From Pseudomonas sp. RIT409 (GTDB lineage: Bacteria > Pseudomonadota > Gammaproteobacteria > Pseudomonadales > Pseudomonadaceae): 64,000 nucleotides of DNA. The notes under the pieces were generated by a model. That model made no database searches. It was not told the DNA's origin and saw only the letters and a program-made list of their open reading frames with translations. The position numbers and the translations under genes are program-made. The DNA is taken from the NCBI RefSeq assembly GCF_003052515.2, contig NZ_QARE02000001.1:62001-126000 (forward strand), in the 5' to 3' direction. Within the stretch, counting starts at the first letter, position 1. Every line of letters begins with the position of its first letter. Positions 25,693-34,760 of this stretch are shown here, piece after piece.

Positions 25693-28600
25693 TCAATACA
25701 CATCCCGCAGGTAGCGTTGCCCCTCGGCCAGCAGGCGCAGGTATTCATCCGCGCCCTCCGCACTCACCCCACCTTGCTCCGCGATCACATCCCGCAGCGC
25801 GCGATCGACGTCCCGGGCCATGTGTGTGGCATCGCCACAGACATAAATCCGCGCCCCCTCCTGCAACCAGCGCCACAGCTCGGCGCCTTGCTGACGAATC
25901 CGATGCTGGACGTAGACTTTCTCAGCCTGATCCCGGGAAAACGCAAGGCTGAGGCGGGTCAGTAACCCGCTTTTTTGCATCGCCTCCCATTCCTGGCGGT
26001 AGTAGAAATCGGTCGCCGCGTGCTGTTCGCCGAAGAACAGCCAGTTGGCCCCGCGGTCGCCCCGGGCCTGACGCTCCTGAAGGAAGGCGCGAAACGGCGC
26101 CACGCCTGTGCCAGGTCCGATCATGATCATCGGCACGTTGCCATCGACGGGCACGCGAAAATGTCGGGTCGGTTGAAGAAACACCGGCACCTCGCAATCC
26201 TCGGCGCGATCGGCCAGAAACGTCGAAGCGACCCCCTTGCGCGTGCCGTAGCGCACGGCCGCGACCGTCAGGTGCACAACGTCCGGATGAACCTTAGCAC
26301 TGGAGGCAATCGAATACAGACGAGGCTGCAGCGACGTGAGATGGCTGAGCAGCTCCTGCGCAGCACAGCGCAGTGGGAACTCGCGCAACACATCGGCCAG
26401 TTGCCGTCCCCAGAGCCAGCTTTTCAGCTCACCCTTGAAGGGTTCCGAGAGCAACGTCTGCAATTCCCGACTGGCGCTGCGCTGTGCAATGAAGCCCATC
26501 ATTTCCGGGGTCGGACGGGCTATTTCCAAGTGGCTCGACAACGCGGTGCGCAGCGAAACGTCCCCCGCCTTCGGCAACTTCACCACCTGTTCGGCGGGCA
26601 GCCCCGTCAAGGCCAGCACCTCTTCCACCAACGCCGGACAATTGCGTGGCCAAACGCCCAACGCATCGCCCGCCTCGTAAGTCATGCGTGAATCGCCCAG
26701 CGCCAAGGCGAATTGCCGAGTGTCCTTGGCCCCGCCCTCGCCGTTCAGGCGGCGATTGATCGACAGCCGCGCCGGATGAGGTCGCGCCCGGCTCACAGGC
26801 ACTGGGCCGTCCTGTGGCTCGATTTCGGGAAGGTCCAGCGCCAGCGCCTGCTGGAGCGCCCTGAACCAGGCCTGGGCCTGATCTTCGAAATCCGGATCAC
26901 ACTCCATACGAGGCATCAACGGCGATGCGCCGAGGCTCGACAGACGCTGATCCAATTGCCTGCCGTGCTGGCAGAAGCTTTCATAACTGGGATCACCCAA
27001 TGCCAGTACCGCGTAGCGCAGCGACTCGAAACGCGCCTGCTGCGCGCTCAGCGCCTGCCAGAAACGCCGACCGTTATCGGGCGCTTCGCCATCGCCGAAG
27101 GTGCTGCTGATCAGCGCCACCTGCCCGGCCGCATGCAGCCGATCGACCGCGAAACCGTCCATCGACGACACGCGCACCGGCACGCCCGCCGCGCGCAAAC
27201 GGCTGCCGAAGCCTTTGGCCAGCGTCTCGGCGTTGCCCGTCTGCGAAGCCCAAAGCACGGTCAACAGGGGCTCACCTTCCATCGCCTGCTCCTCGTCGCC
27301 CTTGGCCTGCGGCAGATCGAGAAATTGATGACCGATCAGTTCGACTTTCTTCAACGCCACCGCACAGCACTTGAATTCCGGCTGCTGCGAGAGAGGATCG
27401 ACCGCGTCGCTGGTCACGGCGTTGATGGCCAGGTTGTCACCATATACATCGTTCCAGTGAAACGGCGCGAAGCAATTGCCCGGAAGCACGCGATCCGTGA
27501 CCAGCGCAGGCAACACGGCATGGCCCCGGACAGACCGCACTTCTACGGCGTCCTGGTCGACGATGCCCAACACTTCGGCGTCCTCGGGATGAATTTCGAT
27601 GAAGGGGCCTGGGTTGAGCGTGTTCAGGGTGGCAACTTTGCCGGTCTTGGTCAGCGTATGCCATTGATGCTGCAGGCGGCCGGTATTGAGCACCATCGGG
27701 AACGCATCGCTGGGCATTTCGGCGGGCAACAGGTGCGGGCGTGGCATGAACTGCGCCTTGCCGGACGGGGTGGCGAACACGATGGCCGGACGACGGCCCT
27801 GATCGTCAAGCTTCAGCGTTTGGCTGACGCCGGTATTGAGGTAGCGCACTGGATTTCGCGAGCCCTCGCCGTCGGGCGCAATCGGCCATTGCAAAGGTTG
27901 ATCACGCAAACGCGAATATGAGGCACCGCGAATGTCGTAACCGGTCTTGGGGTTCCACGCCTGTTTGATCTCCTCGAATACCGCTTCAGCAGAGGCATAG
28001 CTGAACGCCTCGGCAAAGCCCATTTCGCAGGCCACCCGCGCGATGATCTGCCAGTCGGCCATGGCCTCGCCAGGTGCCTGAACCGCCTTTTGCGTCAGGC
28101 AGAGGTTGCGCTCGGAATTGATCATCACCCCTTCCGCTTCGGCCCAGAGCGCCCCGGGCAACAAGATGTCGGCGTAGCGGTTGGTCTCGGTGTCGAGATA
28201 GGCATCTTGAACGATGACCAACTCAGCCGCCTGCAGGGCCTCGATGACGGTCCCGCGGTTGGCGACGCTGGCCACCGGGTTGGTGCAGATGATCCAGCAG
28301 GCCTTGATCCGGCCGTCACGCATTTGCTCGAACAGATCAATGGTGCCCCCTCCCACCTTCTGAGCCAGACTGCCCTGGGGAATCGCCCACAGCTGTTCCA
28401 CGAACCGGCGATCTTCTTCGACGAGTACCGAACGCTGCCCGGGAAGTCCCGGCCCCATATAGCCCATTTCGCGGCCGCCCATCGCATTGGGCTGGCCGGT
28501 CAAGGAAAACGGACCGCTGCCAGGACGACAAATCGCCCCCGTGGCCAAATGCAGGTTGCACAGCGCGTTGGTATTCCAGGTGCCATGGGTGCTTTGGTTC

Positions 28601-29490
28601 AAGCCCATGGTCCAGCAGCTCATCCATTCGGGCGCCTGGCCGATCATCTGCGCGGCTCGCCGAATGGCGCTTTCCTCCAGGCCGGTCAGTTGCGCGACCC
28701 GGGACGGCGTGTAGTCGGCGAGAAATCCCGGCATGGCTTCCCAGCCTTCGGTATAGGCGGCAATGAAAGCGGTATCGATGTCACCGTTTTGCAGCAGCAA
28801 ATGCAGCAAACCGTTGAGCAGCGCCAGATCGGTGCCGGGGTTGATCTGCAGGAACAGGTCGGCCTTGTCTGCCGTGGCCGTGCGCCGCGGGTCGACGACG
28901 ATCAGCCTGGCCCCGGCCTTGACCCGATCCATCATGCGCAGAAACAGGATCGGGTGACAGTCCGCCATGTTCGCGCCGATGACGAAAAACAGCGTCGCTT
29001 TATCGAAATCATCGTAGGCGCCGGGCGGCCCGTCCGAGCCAAGCGACAGCTTGTAGCCGCTGCTCGCACTGGCCATGCACAGCCGCGAGTTCGATTCGAT
29101 GTGATTCGTCCGTACGAAGCCTTTGGCCAACTTGTTAGCCAGATACTGGGCCTCAAGAGACAGTTGTCCCGAGACATAAAAGGCCAGTGCGTCGGGGCCG
29201 TCCCGGTCGAGGATCGACCTCAGCCGACGCGCCGTCTCACGGATTGCACTGTCGATGGCGGCAGGTATTGGGTCCTGATCCGGGTGACGGCGTATGTAGG
29301 CCGACGCCATGCGCCCTGGCGCGGCAATCGCCTGACCGCACGTGGTGCCCTTGGTACACAGACGGCCGAGATTGGCGGGATGGGCCTTGTCACCGCGGAC
29401 CTTGACCACGCGATTGTCCTCGACCTCCATGACGATGCCGCAACCGACACCACAATAAGGACACACACTTCGTACGCTGTTGCTCGCCAT
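25693..29490 (-). CDS. nasA: Assimilatory nitrate reductase fused to sulfite-reductase-type flavoprotein
   Basis: The 1265-residue cytoplasmic enzyme would reduce nitrate to nitrite. The start is ATG 29490, preceded by AAGGTGGGAT. Residues 1-60 bind a [4Fe-4S] cluster (CPYCGVGC and a later Cys in GRLCTKG). Residues about 60-700 are the molybdopterin (bis-MGD) catalytic and dinucleotide-binding domains (NSRLCMASA, WTMGLNQSTHGT). Residues about 735-880 are a flavodoxin domain (LWASQTGNAETLAKGF). The rest is a CysJ-like FAD/NADPH reductase (RLYSIASS, MIGPGTGVAPFRAFLQ) ending in RYLRDVY. The fusion supplies its own NADPH electron input instead of a separate NasB/NasC. The gene is divergent from nirBD and has a leader hairpin and terminator before it. 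Confidence 0.95.
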   Translation of the reverse strand: MASNSVRSVCPYCGVGCGIVMEVEDNRVVKVRGDKAHPANLGRLCTKGTTCGQAIAAPGRMASAYIRRHPDQDPIPAAIDSAIRETARRLRSILDRDGPDALAFYVSGQLSLEAQYLANKLAKGFVRTNHIESNSRLCMASASSGYKLSLGSDGPPGAYDDFDKATLFFVIGANMADCHPILFLRMMDRVKAGARLIVVDPRRTATADKADLFLQINPGTDLALLNGLLHLLLQNGDIDTAFIAAYTEGWEAMPGFLADYTPSRVAQLTGLEESAIRRAAQMIGQAPEWMSCWTMGLNQSTHGTWNTNALCNLHLATGAICRPGSGPFSLTGQPNAMGGREMGYMGPGLPGQRSVLVEEDRRFVEQLWAIPQGSLAQKVGGGTIDLFEQMRDGRIKACWIICTNPVASVANRGTVIEALQAAELVIVQDAYLDTETNRYADILLPGALWAEAEGVMINSERNLCLTQKAVQAPGEAMADWQIIARVACEMGFAEAFSYASAEAVFEEIKQAWNPKTGYDIRGASYSRLRDQPLQWPIAPDGEGSRNPVRYLNTGVSQTLKLDDQGRRPAIVFATPSGKAQFMPRPHLLPAEMPSDAFPMVLNTGRLQHQWHTLTKTGKVATLNTLNPGPFIEIHPEDAEVLGIVDQDAVEVRSVRGHAVLPALVTDRVLPGNCFAPFHWNDVYGDNLAINAVTSDAVDPLSQQPEFKCCAVALKKVELIGHQFLDLPQAKGDEEQAMEGEPLLTVLWASQTGNAETLAKGFGSRLRAAGVPVRVSSMDGFAVDRLHAAGQVALISSTFGDGEAPDNGRRFWQALSAQQARFESLRYAVLALGDPSYESFCQHGRQLDQRLSSLGASPLMPRMECDPDFEDQAQAWFRALQQALALDLPEIEPQDGPVPVSRARPHPARLSINRRLNGEGGAKDTRQFALALGDSRMTYEAGDALGVWPRNCPALVEEVLALTGLPAEQVVKLPKAGDVSLRTALSSHLEIARPTPEMMGFIAQRSASRELQTLLSEPFKGELKSWLWGRQLADVLREFPLRCAAQELLSHLTSLQPRLYSIASSAKVHPDVVHLTVAAVRYGTRKGVASTFLADRAEDCEVPVFLQPTRHFRVPVDGNVPMIMIGPGTGVAPFRAFLQERQARGDRGANWLFFGEQHAATDFYYRQEWEAMQKSGLLTRLSLAFSRDQAEKVYVQHRIRQQGAELWRWLQEGARIYVCGDATHMARDVDRALRDVIAEQGGVSAEGADEYLRLLAEGQRYLRDVY

Positions 29491-29509
29491 ATCCCACCTT
29501 CCAGAAACG

Positions 29510-29593
29510 AAAAAGACGCCTTGTTCTCCACCCTCAGATGACGGGGAGTACACGGCGCCTTTGTCGTGAAGTGGGCAATCGGCGTTGATTGCC
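29510..29593 (-). promoter_or_regulatory. nasA leader: ANTAR-type hairpin followed by intrinsic terminator
   Basis: On the minus strand GGCAATC-AACGCC-GATTGCC (29593-29574) is a 7-bp hairpin whose six-base loop has A at position 1 and G at position 4, as in ANTAR-protein RNA targets. It is followed by a stem GGCGCC/GGCGTC (29559-29515) with inner CTCC/GGAG pairing and then TTTTT. The run ends 20 bases before the nasA start, so it reads as an attenuator that an antiterminator such as NasT would relieve. I did not find a convincing first (P1) hairpin. Confidence 0.55.
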
Positions 29594-29721
29594 TGTGTCC
29601 GGGCATCTGCAAACGCCAGGCCAGTCATGGCCAGGTGCCGAAACGATGAGGCTTGGCTCTATAAAGAGTGAACGCACACCCCCTGCACGACGGCTTCAGG
29701 CTGGGGCAATACGAACGCACA

Positions 29722-29738
29722 TGCACCTTTTCCGTGCC
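29722..29738 (+). promoter_or_regulatory. NtrC-type binding site
   Basis: TGCACC-TTTT-CCGTGCC carries GCAC-N7-GTGC, the half-site spacing of the NtrC consensus. It lies about 150 bp upstream of the sigma-54 promoter at 29875, a usual enhancer distance. It could also serve nasA in the other direction. Confidence 0.5.
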
Positions 29739-29874
29739 AAATGTGATCGGCGTGTTCTGGGTTCTGCCCGCTTGATCGCAAGCAAGTCGCGGCGGTTTGT
29801 TCGTGGTGATCGCCCGCGTTTCCTGGCACCCGGGGCGCGGTAAAGGGGCCGAGGGTCAACGAATCGGTAACCAC

Positions 29875-29890
29875 TGGCACAACCGTTGCT
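29875..29890 (+). promoter_or_regulatory. Sigma-54 (-24/-12) promoter of nirBD
   Basis: TGGCAC-AACCG-TTGCT matches the sigma-54 consensus TGGCAC-N5-TTGCW at every specified base. Transcription would start near 29901, giving a roughly 190-base leader before nirB. This fits nitrogen (NtrC) control. Confidence 0.8.
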
Positions 29891-29905
29891 TTGCTCTAAC
29901 CATGT

Positions 29906-30054
29906 CCAGCCCATGTTGGCTGGCAGCCCCCGTCGATCAACGAGGATCCGCCAAGGGGCCACACAGGTTCCGCTGACAGCGCAGTCGAGCGGCACCCCTT
30001 GAACAGAACAGGCAAAGGCGCCTGGAACCTATAGGTTCCGGGCGCCTTTTTTTT
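29906..30054 (+). promoter_or_regulatory. nirBD leader RNA with ANTAR-type hairpins and terminator
   Basis: Three hairpins precede the terminator: CCAGCC-CATGTT-GGCTGG (29906-29923); GATC-AACGAG-GATC (29935-29948), extended by CCCC/GGGG outside; and CCGCTGAC-AGCGCA-GTC(G)AGCGG (29970-29992). The second and third have six-base loops with A1 and G4, the signature bound by ANTAR antiterminators such as NasR and NasT. A strong terminator follows at 30014-30054. By analogy with nas leaders in other Pseudomonadaceae, NasT would block termination when nitrate is present. nasT itself is not in the window. Confidence 0.7.
30014..30054 (+). terminator. Attenuator terminator in the nirBD leader
   Basis: AAAGGCGCC-T-GGAACC and GGTTCC-G-GGCGCCTTT form a long stem with loop TATA and a single T-G wobble, followed by eight T. 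It sits 38 bases before the nirB start, inside the transcript made from the sigma-54 promoter, so it must be bypassed for expression. Confidence 0.9.
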
Positions 30055-30092
30055 GCTTTCGAAAACCTGATTGGCCTAGGCCGGGACTCGAA

Positions 30093-32651
30093 ATGAACGC
30101 TAATGTCGCCCCTCTTGAAGCTGTGCAGACCCTGATCGTCGTCGGTAATGGCATGGTCGGCCATCACTGCGTGGAGCAACTGATCGCTGCCGGTGCGCTC
30201 GACCGCTATCGTATCCACGTGTTTGGCGAAGAAGGCCAACGCGCTTACGACCGCGTTCACCTCTCCGAATACTTCACAGGCCGGGACGCCGAGTCACTGG
30301 CCTTGAGCGAGGCAATGCTTTACGAACGCCCTGGGCTGACCCTGCACCTGGGCGTGCCCGTGCTGGAAATCGACCGCGTCCGCCGTGAAGTGATCACCGC
30401 CCATGGCTGCTTTGGCTATGACAAGCTGGTGTTGGCGACAGGCTCGTACCCTTTCGTACCGCCAATCGAAGGCGCCGAAGGCCATTCGCGCTTGGTGTAT
30501 CGCACCCTGAACGACCTTGACACCATTCGCGCCGCGGCCCGCCAGGCCAAACGCGGCGTGGTGGTCGGCGGTGGTCTGCTGGGCCTGGAAGCCGCCAATG
30601 CCCTCAAATCCCTGGGGCTGGAAGCCCATGTGGTGGAATTCGCCCCGCGCCTGATGCCGGTGCAACTCGATGACTTCGGCGGCGCAGCATTGAAGGCCCG
30701 TATCGAAGCGCTGGGCGTGGGCGTGCACCTGTCGCGAGCGACGCAATCGATCACGGCGGGAGAAACGTACCGCTACCGCATGAATTTCGCCTCAGATGAA
30801 TACCTTGAAACCGACCTGATCGTATTTTCGGCAGGCATTCGGCCTCAGGACGCGCTTGCCCGCCAATGCGGCCTGGAACTGGGCCCTCGGGGCGGGATCG
30901 CCATCGACGAACATTGCCGTACCGGCGACGCCGACATTTTCGCCATAGGCGAGTGCGCGGCCTGGAACGGCAGCGTATTCGGCCTGGTCGCACCGGGGTA
31001 TCAAATGGCACGCAATGTGGCCGCACAACTGTGCGGTCAAGCGGCCGAGCCGTTCTTCGGCGCCGATATGTCGACCAAGCTGAAGTTGCTGGGCGTCGAT
31101 GTCGGCTCGATCGGCGATGCCCACGGCGCACTGGCCGGCGCACGCAGTTACCGCTTCATCGATGAGGCCACGGCCAGTTATCGCCGTCTGGTCGTCTCCG
31201 CCGATGGCAAGCGGGTACTCGGAGCGGTTTTGGTGGGCGACAACAGCTATTACGACACACTGCTGCAATACGCACAGAACGGCATAAAGCTGCCCGCCGA
31301 CCCGGCCAGCCTGATCATGCCGCAGAGTGAAGGCGCCCCAACGCTGGGGGCCGATGCCCTTCCGGCCACGGCCACCGTGTGTTCCTGCCACAACGTCAGC
31401 AAGGGCTCGATCTGCTCGGCCATCGACAGCGGCTGCACGGACCTGGCGGCGATCAAGGCCTGCACCAAGGCAGCCACCGGGTGCGGCGGTTGTGCGGCCT
31501 TGTTGAAAAGCGTGTTCGAACACGAACTGACCGCTCGCGGCGTGGCCGTGGACAAAAGCCTGTGCGAGCACTTCCCCTATACCCGTCAGGAGCTATACGC
31601 CTTCGCTCGGGTCGAAAAAATCGAAACATTCGAAGACATGCTCACCCGTCACGGCAAGGGCCATCTTGGTTGCGACATCTGCAAGCCAGCGGTCGGCTCG
31701 ATCCTTGCGTCTTGCTGGAACAAGCCGATCATGGACCCTTCATTGGTGCCCCTCCAGGACACGAACGACACATTCATGGCCAACATGCAGAAGAACGGCA
31801 GCTACTCGGTGGTGCCGCGCATTCCCGCTGGCGAGATCACCCCGGACGGCCTGATCGCGATTGGCGCGGTGGCGAAGAAATACGACCTGTACACCAAAAT
31901 CACCGGCGGCCAGCGCATCGACCTGTTCGGCGCCCAGTTGCACGAATTGCCGGACATCTGGGCCGAGCTGATCGCCGCCGGGTTCGAGACGGGGCACGCC
32001 TATGGCAAGTCGACCCGCACGGTGAAATCCTGCGTGGGCAGCACGTGGTGTCGCTACGGCGTGCAGGACAGCGTGCAGATGGCATTGCGTATCGAGGGCC
32101 GCTACAAGGGGCTGCGCTCGCCGCACAAACTGAAATTCGCGGTGTCGGGCTGCACCCGGGAATGCGCCGAAGCCCAGAGCAAGGACATTGGCGTGATCGC
32201 CACCGAAAATGGCTGGAACCTGTATGTGTGTGGCAACGGCGGTATGCGTCCGCGCCATGCCGAGCTTTTCGCCACCGACTTGGATGACGAGACGCTGATT
32301 CGCTACATCGACCGGGTGCTGATGTTCTACATCCGCACCGCTGACAAGCTGCAACGCACCTCGGTGTGGCGCGAATCGCTGGAGGGCGGGCTGGATTACC
32401 TGAAGGCCGTGGTCATCGACGACAGCCTGGGGCTGGCCGCCGAACTGGAGGGGCAGATGCAATGGGTGGTCGACCGCTACGAGTGTGAATGGGCCAACGC
32501 CCTCAAGAGTCCGGAAAAGCTCAAGCGCTTCCGCACCTTCGTCAACGATGCACGGCCAGACCCGGACATTCAGTTCATCAAGGAGCGCAGCCAACGCCGC
32601 CCGGCGCGCACCGATGAACTCAACCTGATTGCTGTGGAGATTTCACAATGA
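30093..32651 (+). CDS. nirB: Assimilatory nitrite reductase [NAD(P)H] large subunit
   Basis: The 852-residue enzyme reduces nitrite to ammonium with NAD(P)H, following nitrate reduction by the divergent nasA product. Residues about 12-320 are an FAD/NAD(P)H reductase (VVGNGMVGHHC, GGGLLGLEAANAL, DIFAIGECA). Residues about 428-475 carry a BFD-like [2Fe-2S] site (CSCHNVSKG and CGGC). The sulfite/nitrite-reductase half holds the [4Fe-4S]-siroheme ligands in CVGSTWC (about 646-652) and CTRECAE (about 686-692). Length is typical. The ribosome site before ATG 30093 is weak (GGCCGGGACTCGAA). Confidence 0.96.
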   Translation: MNANVAPLEAVQTLIVVGNGMVGHHCVEQLIAAGALDRYRIHVFGEEGQRAYDRVHLSEYFTGRDAESLALSEAMLYERPGLTLHLGVPVLEIDRVRREVITAHGCFGYDKLVLATGSYPFVPPIEGAEGHSRLVYRTLNDLDTIRAAARQAKRGVVVGGGLLGLEAANALKSLGLEAHVVEFAPRLMPVQLDDFGGAALKARIEALGVGVHLSRATQSITAGETYRYRMNFASDEYLETDLIVFSAGIRPQDALARQCGLELGPRGGIAIDEHCRTGDADIFAIGECAAWNGSVFGLVAPGYQMARNVAAQLCGQAAEPFFGADMSTKLKLLGVDVGSIGDAHGALAGARSYRFIDEATASYRRLVVSADGKRVLGAVLVGDNSYYDTLLQYAQNGIKLPADPASLIMPQSEGAPTLGADALPATATVCSCHNVSKGSICSAIDSGCTDLAAIKACTKAATGCGGCAALLKSVFEHELTARGVAVDKSLCEHFPYTRQELYAFARVEKIETFEDMLTRHGKGHLGCDICKPAVGSILASCWNKPIMDPSLVPLQDTNDTFMANMQKNGSYSVVPRIPAGEITPDGLIAIGAVAKKYDLYTKITGGQRIDLFGAQLHELPDIWAELIAAGFETGHAYGKSTRTVKSCVGSTWCRYGVQDSVQMALRIEGRYKGLRSPHKLKFAVSGCTRECAEAQSKDIGVIATENGWNLYVCGNGGMRPRHAELFATDLDDETLIRYIDRVLMFYIRTADKLQRTSVWRESLEGGLDYLKAVVIDDSLGLAAELEGQMQWVVDRYECEWANALKSPEKLKRFRTFVNDARPDPDIQFIKERSQRRPARTDELNLIAVEISQ

Positions 32652-33031
32652 GCCCGATCGGTGCTGTCATGATGGACCCTTCCAGAAGCCAAGCCTGGCG
32701 CGCGGTGTGCGCCCGGGAGGATTTGGTACTCAACTCCGGTGTTGTTGCGCTGGTAGGCAATCAGCAAGTGGCGCTGTTCTACGTCGCCTGCATCAGCGGC
32801 ACGCCCCAGTTGTTCGCGGTGGACAATCGCGACCCCGTGTCGGGGGTCAATGTGATTGGACGCGGGTTGATCGGCAGCGTCGCCGGCAGCCTGGTGATCG
32901 CCTCGCCGCTGTATAAGCAGCATTACCGGCTGGAAGATGGCGCATGCCTGGAAGACCCGACGCTCACGCTGCGCACTTGGCCGGCACGCTTGAATGGGGA
33001 CGTGGTGGAGATTGATGTGCAAGGGCTTTGA
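32648..33031 (+). CDS. nirD: Nitrite reductase [NAD(P)H] small subunit
   Basis: The 127-residue partner of NirB overlaps nirB by 4 bp (ATGA), indicating coupled translation. The Rieske-fold landmarks VALFYV and NRDPVSGVNVIGRGLIG are present, but the CxH and CxxH cluster ligands are absent, as in other NirD proteins. The C-terminal PRTWPARLNGDVVEIDV-like strand (here TLRTWPARLNGDVVEI) is typical. No separate terminator was seen before the REP pair. Confidence 0.93.
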   Translation: MSPIGAVMMDPSRSQAWRAVCAREDLVLNSGVVALVGNQQVALFYVACISGTPQLFAVDNRDPVSGVNVIGRGLIGSVAGSLVIASPLYKQHYRLEDGACLEDPTLTLRTWPARLNGDVVEIDVQGL

Positions 33032-33046
33032 GCTGCCCAGGTGGAC

Positions 33047-33180
33047 GTAGGAGCGGTGCTTGCCCCGCGATCTGGCGCGAAGCGGCAGCAAGATCAGACA
33101 CTTGGAGGGTGTCAGTCACACCGAGCTCGCAGGGTTTATTGCCGCTCCGCGCCAGATCGCGAGACACGCCACGCGCCTAC
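33047..33180. repeat. REP inverted pair downstream of nirD
   Basis: GTAGGAGCGGTGCTTGCCC opens the element and a diverged inverted copy ending CACGCGCCTAC closes it, with GATCTGGCGC and GCGCCAGATC as inner arms. The outer arms have mismatches, so this pair is more decayed than the others. The rest of the gap 33032-33290 holds no gene. Confidence 0.7.
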
Positions 33181-33290
33181 GTCCTTCGGGCCGAATCGGA
33201 CCGACACCGTTTGCTTCTATGGCAGCCCGGCGGTCAAGCAGAATCAAAAGCGAATCAGCATCGGGCAACGACCAAATTCCAGGCACAAAA

Positions 33291-33312
33291 AAAGCGACCC
33301 TAAGGTCGCTTT
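33291..33312 (-). terminator. Terminator of the tRNA operon
   Basis: AAAGCGACC and GGTCGCTTT form a perfect 9-bp stem with loop CTAA. On the minus strand a run of seven T completes a strong intrinsic terminator, 41 bases past tRNA-Asp. Confidence 0.92.
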
Positions 33313-33353
33313 CTCTGTCGTATCGAGGAGTTCAAGGGCCTCGATACTCAATA

Positions 33354-33430
33354 TGGCGCAGCGGACGGGACTCGAACCCGCGACCCCCGGCGTGACAGGC
33401 CGGTATTCTAACCGACTGAACTACCGCTGC
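33354..33430 (-). tRNA. tRNA-Asp (anticodon GTC)
   Basis: The 77-base gene has acceptor stem GCAGCGG/CCGCTGC, discriminator G and encoded CCA. The anticodon loop CTGTCAC carries GTC. D-loop AGTTCAG and T-arm GGTTCGAGTCC are standard. It lies 19 bases downstream of tRNA-Val in the same transcript. Confidence 0.97.
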
Positions 33431-33449
33431 GCGTAACACCTTCATCGAG

Positions 33450-33525
33450 TGGTGGGTGATGACGGGATCGAACCGCCGACCCTCTGCTTGTAAGGCAGAT
33501 GCTCTCCCGGCTGAGCTAATCACCC
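33450..33525 (-). tRNA. tRNA-Val (anticodon TAC)
   Basis: The 76-base gene has acceptor stem GGGTGAT/ATCACCC, encoded ACCA and anticodon loop CTTACAA with TAC. D-arm TAGCTCAG and T-arm GGTTCGATCC are standard. It is first in a two-tRNA operon. Confidence 0.97.
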
Positions 33526-33546
33526 TTGTCTCTCGGTGTGGCGCGC

Positions 33547-33575
33547 ATTCTACGGAGCGTTCCTACCTCTGGCAA
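33547..33575 (-). promoter_or_regulatory. Sigma-70 promoter of the tRNA operon
   Basis: On the minus strand TTGCCA and TAGAAT are separated by exactly 17 bases. The GC-rich stretch GCGCGCC after the -10 is the discriminator typical of stringently controlled stable-RNA promoters. The -10 lies about 20 bases upstream of mature tRNA-Val. Confidence 0.75.
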
Positions 33576-33684
33576 GCACTTTTTCAAATAATTTTTATAA
33601 TCCTGCCAAAGGCTTACATCAGGGTTGGCCGCGGGGTCGCAGCAGCGAATAATGCCCCCCTTTGTATAAGGAGAGATGTAACCC

Positions 33685-34605
33685 ATGTGGTTCAAAAACC
33701 TGCTCGTGTATCGCCTGACTCAGGATCTGCCATTTGACGCCGAGGCGCTGGAAACCGCACTGGCGACCAAGCCTGCACGCGCTTGTGCCAGCCAGGAGCT
33801 GACCACGTACGGTTTCATCGCGCCGTTCGGCAAGGGCGAGGACGCTCCGCTGGTGCACGTCAGCGGCGATTTCATGCTGGTCTCGGCCCGCAAGGAAGAG
33901 CGCATCCTGCCCGGCAGCGTGGTCAACGATGCGCTGAAAGAGAAAATCGAAGAAATCGAGACCGAGCAAATGCGCAAGGTCTATAAAAAGGAACGCGATC
34001 AGCTCAAGGATGAAATCGTCCAGGCGTTCCTGCCGCGTGCCTTCATTCGCAAATCCTCCACCTTCGCCGCCATCGCGCCGAAGCAAGGCCTGATCCTGGT
34101 CAACGCCTCCAGCCCAAAACGCGCCGAAGACCTGCTGTCGACCCTGCGTGAAGTGGTTGGCTCGCTGCCGGTGCGCCCGGTCACCGTCAAGACCGCGCCG
34201 ACCGCGATCATGACCGACTGGGTCAAGACCGGCGAAACCGCCAACAACTTCTTCGTGCTGGACGAATGCGAACTGCGCGACACCCACGAAGACGGCGGCA
34301 TCGTGAAGTGCAAGCGTCAAGACCTGACCAGCGACGAAATCCAGCTGCACCTGAGCACGGGCAAGGTCGTCACCCAACTGTCCCTGGCCTGGCAAGACAA
34401 ATTATCGTTCGTGCTGGACGACAAACTGAGCGTCAAGCGCCTGAAATTCGAAGACCTGCTCCAGGATCAGGCCGAGCAGGATGGCGGCGACGACGCGCTG
34501 GGCCAGCTCGATGCCAGCTTCACTTTGATGATGCTGACCTTCGGCGAATTCCTGCCAGAACTGTTCGAAGCACTGGGTGGCGAAGAAATTCCGCAGGGGA
34601 TCTGA
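33685..34605 (+). CDS. rdgC: Recombination-associated protein RdgC
   Basis: The 306-residue nucleoid-associated DNA-binding protein forms a ring-shaped dimer around DNA and restrains RecA loading. The N-terminus [11 protein letters not shown], the block [15 protein letters not shown], and [21 protein letters not shown] and [10 protein letters not shown] further in are family landmarks across the full length. Start: ATG 33685 after AAGGAGAGATG. It stands alone, divergent from the tRNA operon and followed by a REP pair. Confidence 0.97.
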   Translation: MWFKNLLVYRLTQDLPFDAEALETALATKPARACASQELTTYGFIAPFGKGEDAPLVHVSGDFMLVSARKEERILPGSVVNDALKEKIEEIETEQMRKVYKKERDQLKDEIVQAFLPRAFIRKSSTFAAIAPKQGLILVNASSPKRAEDLLSTLREVVGSLPVRPVTVKTAPTAIMTDWVKTGETANNFFVLDECELRDTHEDGGIVKCKRQDLTSDEIQLHLSTGKVVTQLSLAWQDKLSFVLDDKLSVKRLKFEDLLQDQAEQDGGDDALGQLDASFTLMMLTFGEFLPELFEALGGEEIPQGI

Positions 34606-34630
34606 GCCCGTAAAATCTAACGCCGCAACC

Positions 34631-34721
34631 CTGTAGGAGCGCGCTTGCCCGCGATTGCAGTGTGTCAGACGCATAGAAGCTGTATGACACACCGCAATCG
34701 CGGGCAAGCGCGCTCCTACAG
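34631..34721. repeat. REP inverted pair between rdgC and the symporter gene
   Basis: CTGTAGGAGCGCGCTTGCCC with GCGATTGC continues as one 28-bp arm; the exact inverse copy ends at 34721, with 35 bases between the arms. This is a textbook Pseudomonas extragenic REP pair, likely to fold as a large RNA hairpin or act as an IS/transposase (RAYT) target. Confidence 0.93.
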
Positions 34722-34760
34722 GTTGGAATCTGTGTCTATTAACAATAAAAGGAGCAAGCC

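Noticed and set aside
29636..29760. Possible sigma-54 promoter for nasA on the minus strand (TGGCAC near 29738)
   Set aside because: The second box does not fall at the required spacing (12 instead of 10 bases between GG and GC), so I did not annotate it.
33354..33525. tRNA genes as an integration site for a genomic island
   Set aside because: No integrase, direct repeat of the tRNA 3' end or mobile gene lies next to either tRNA; both flanks are core genes.
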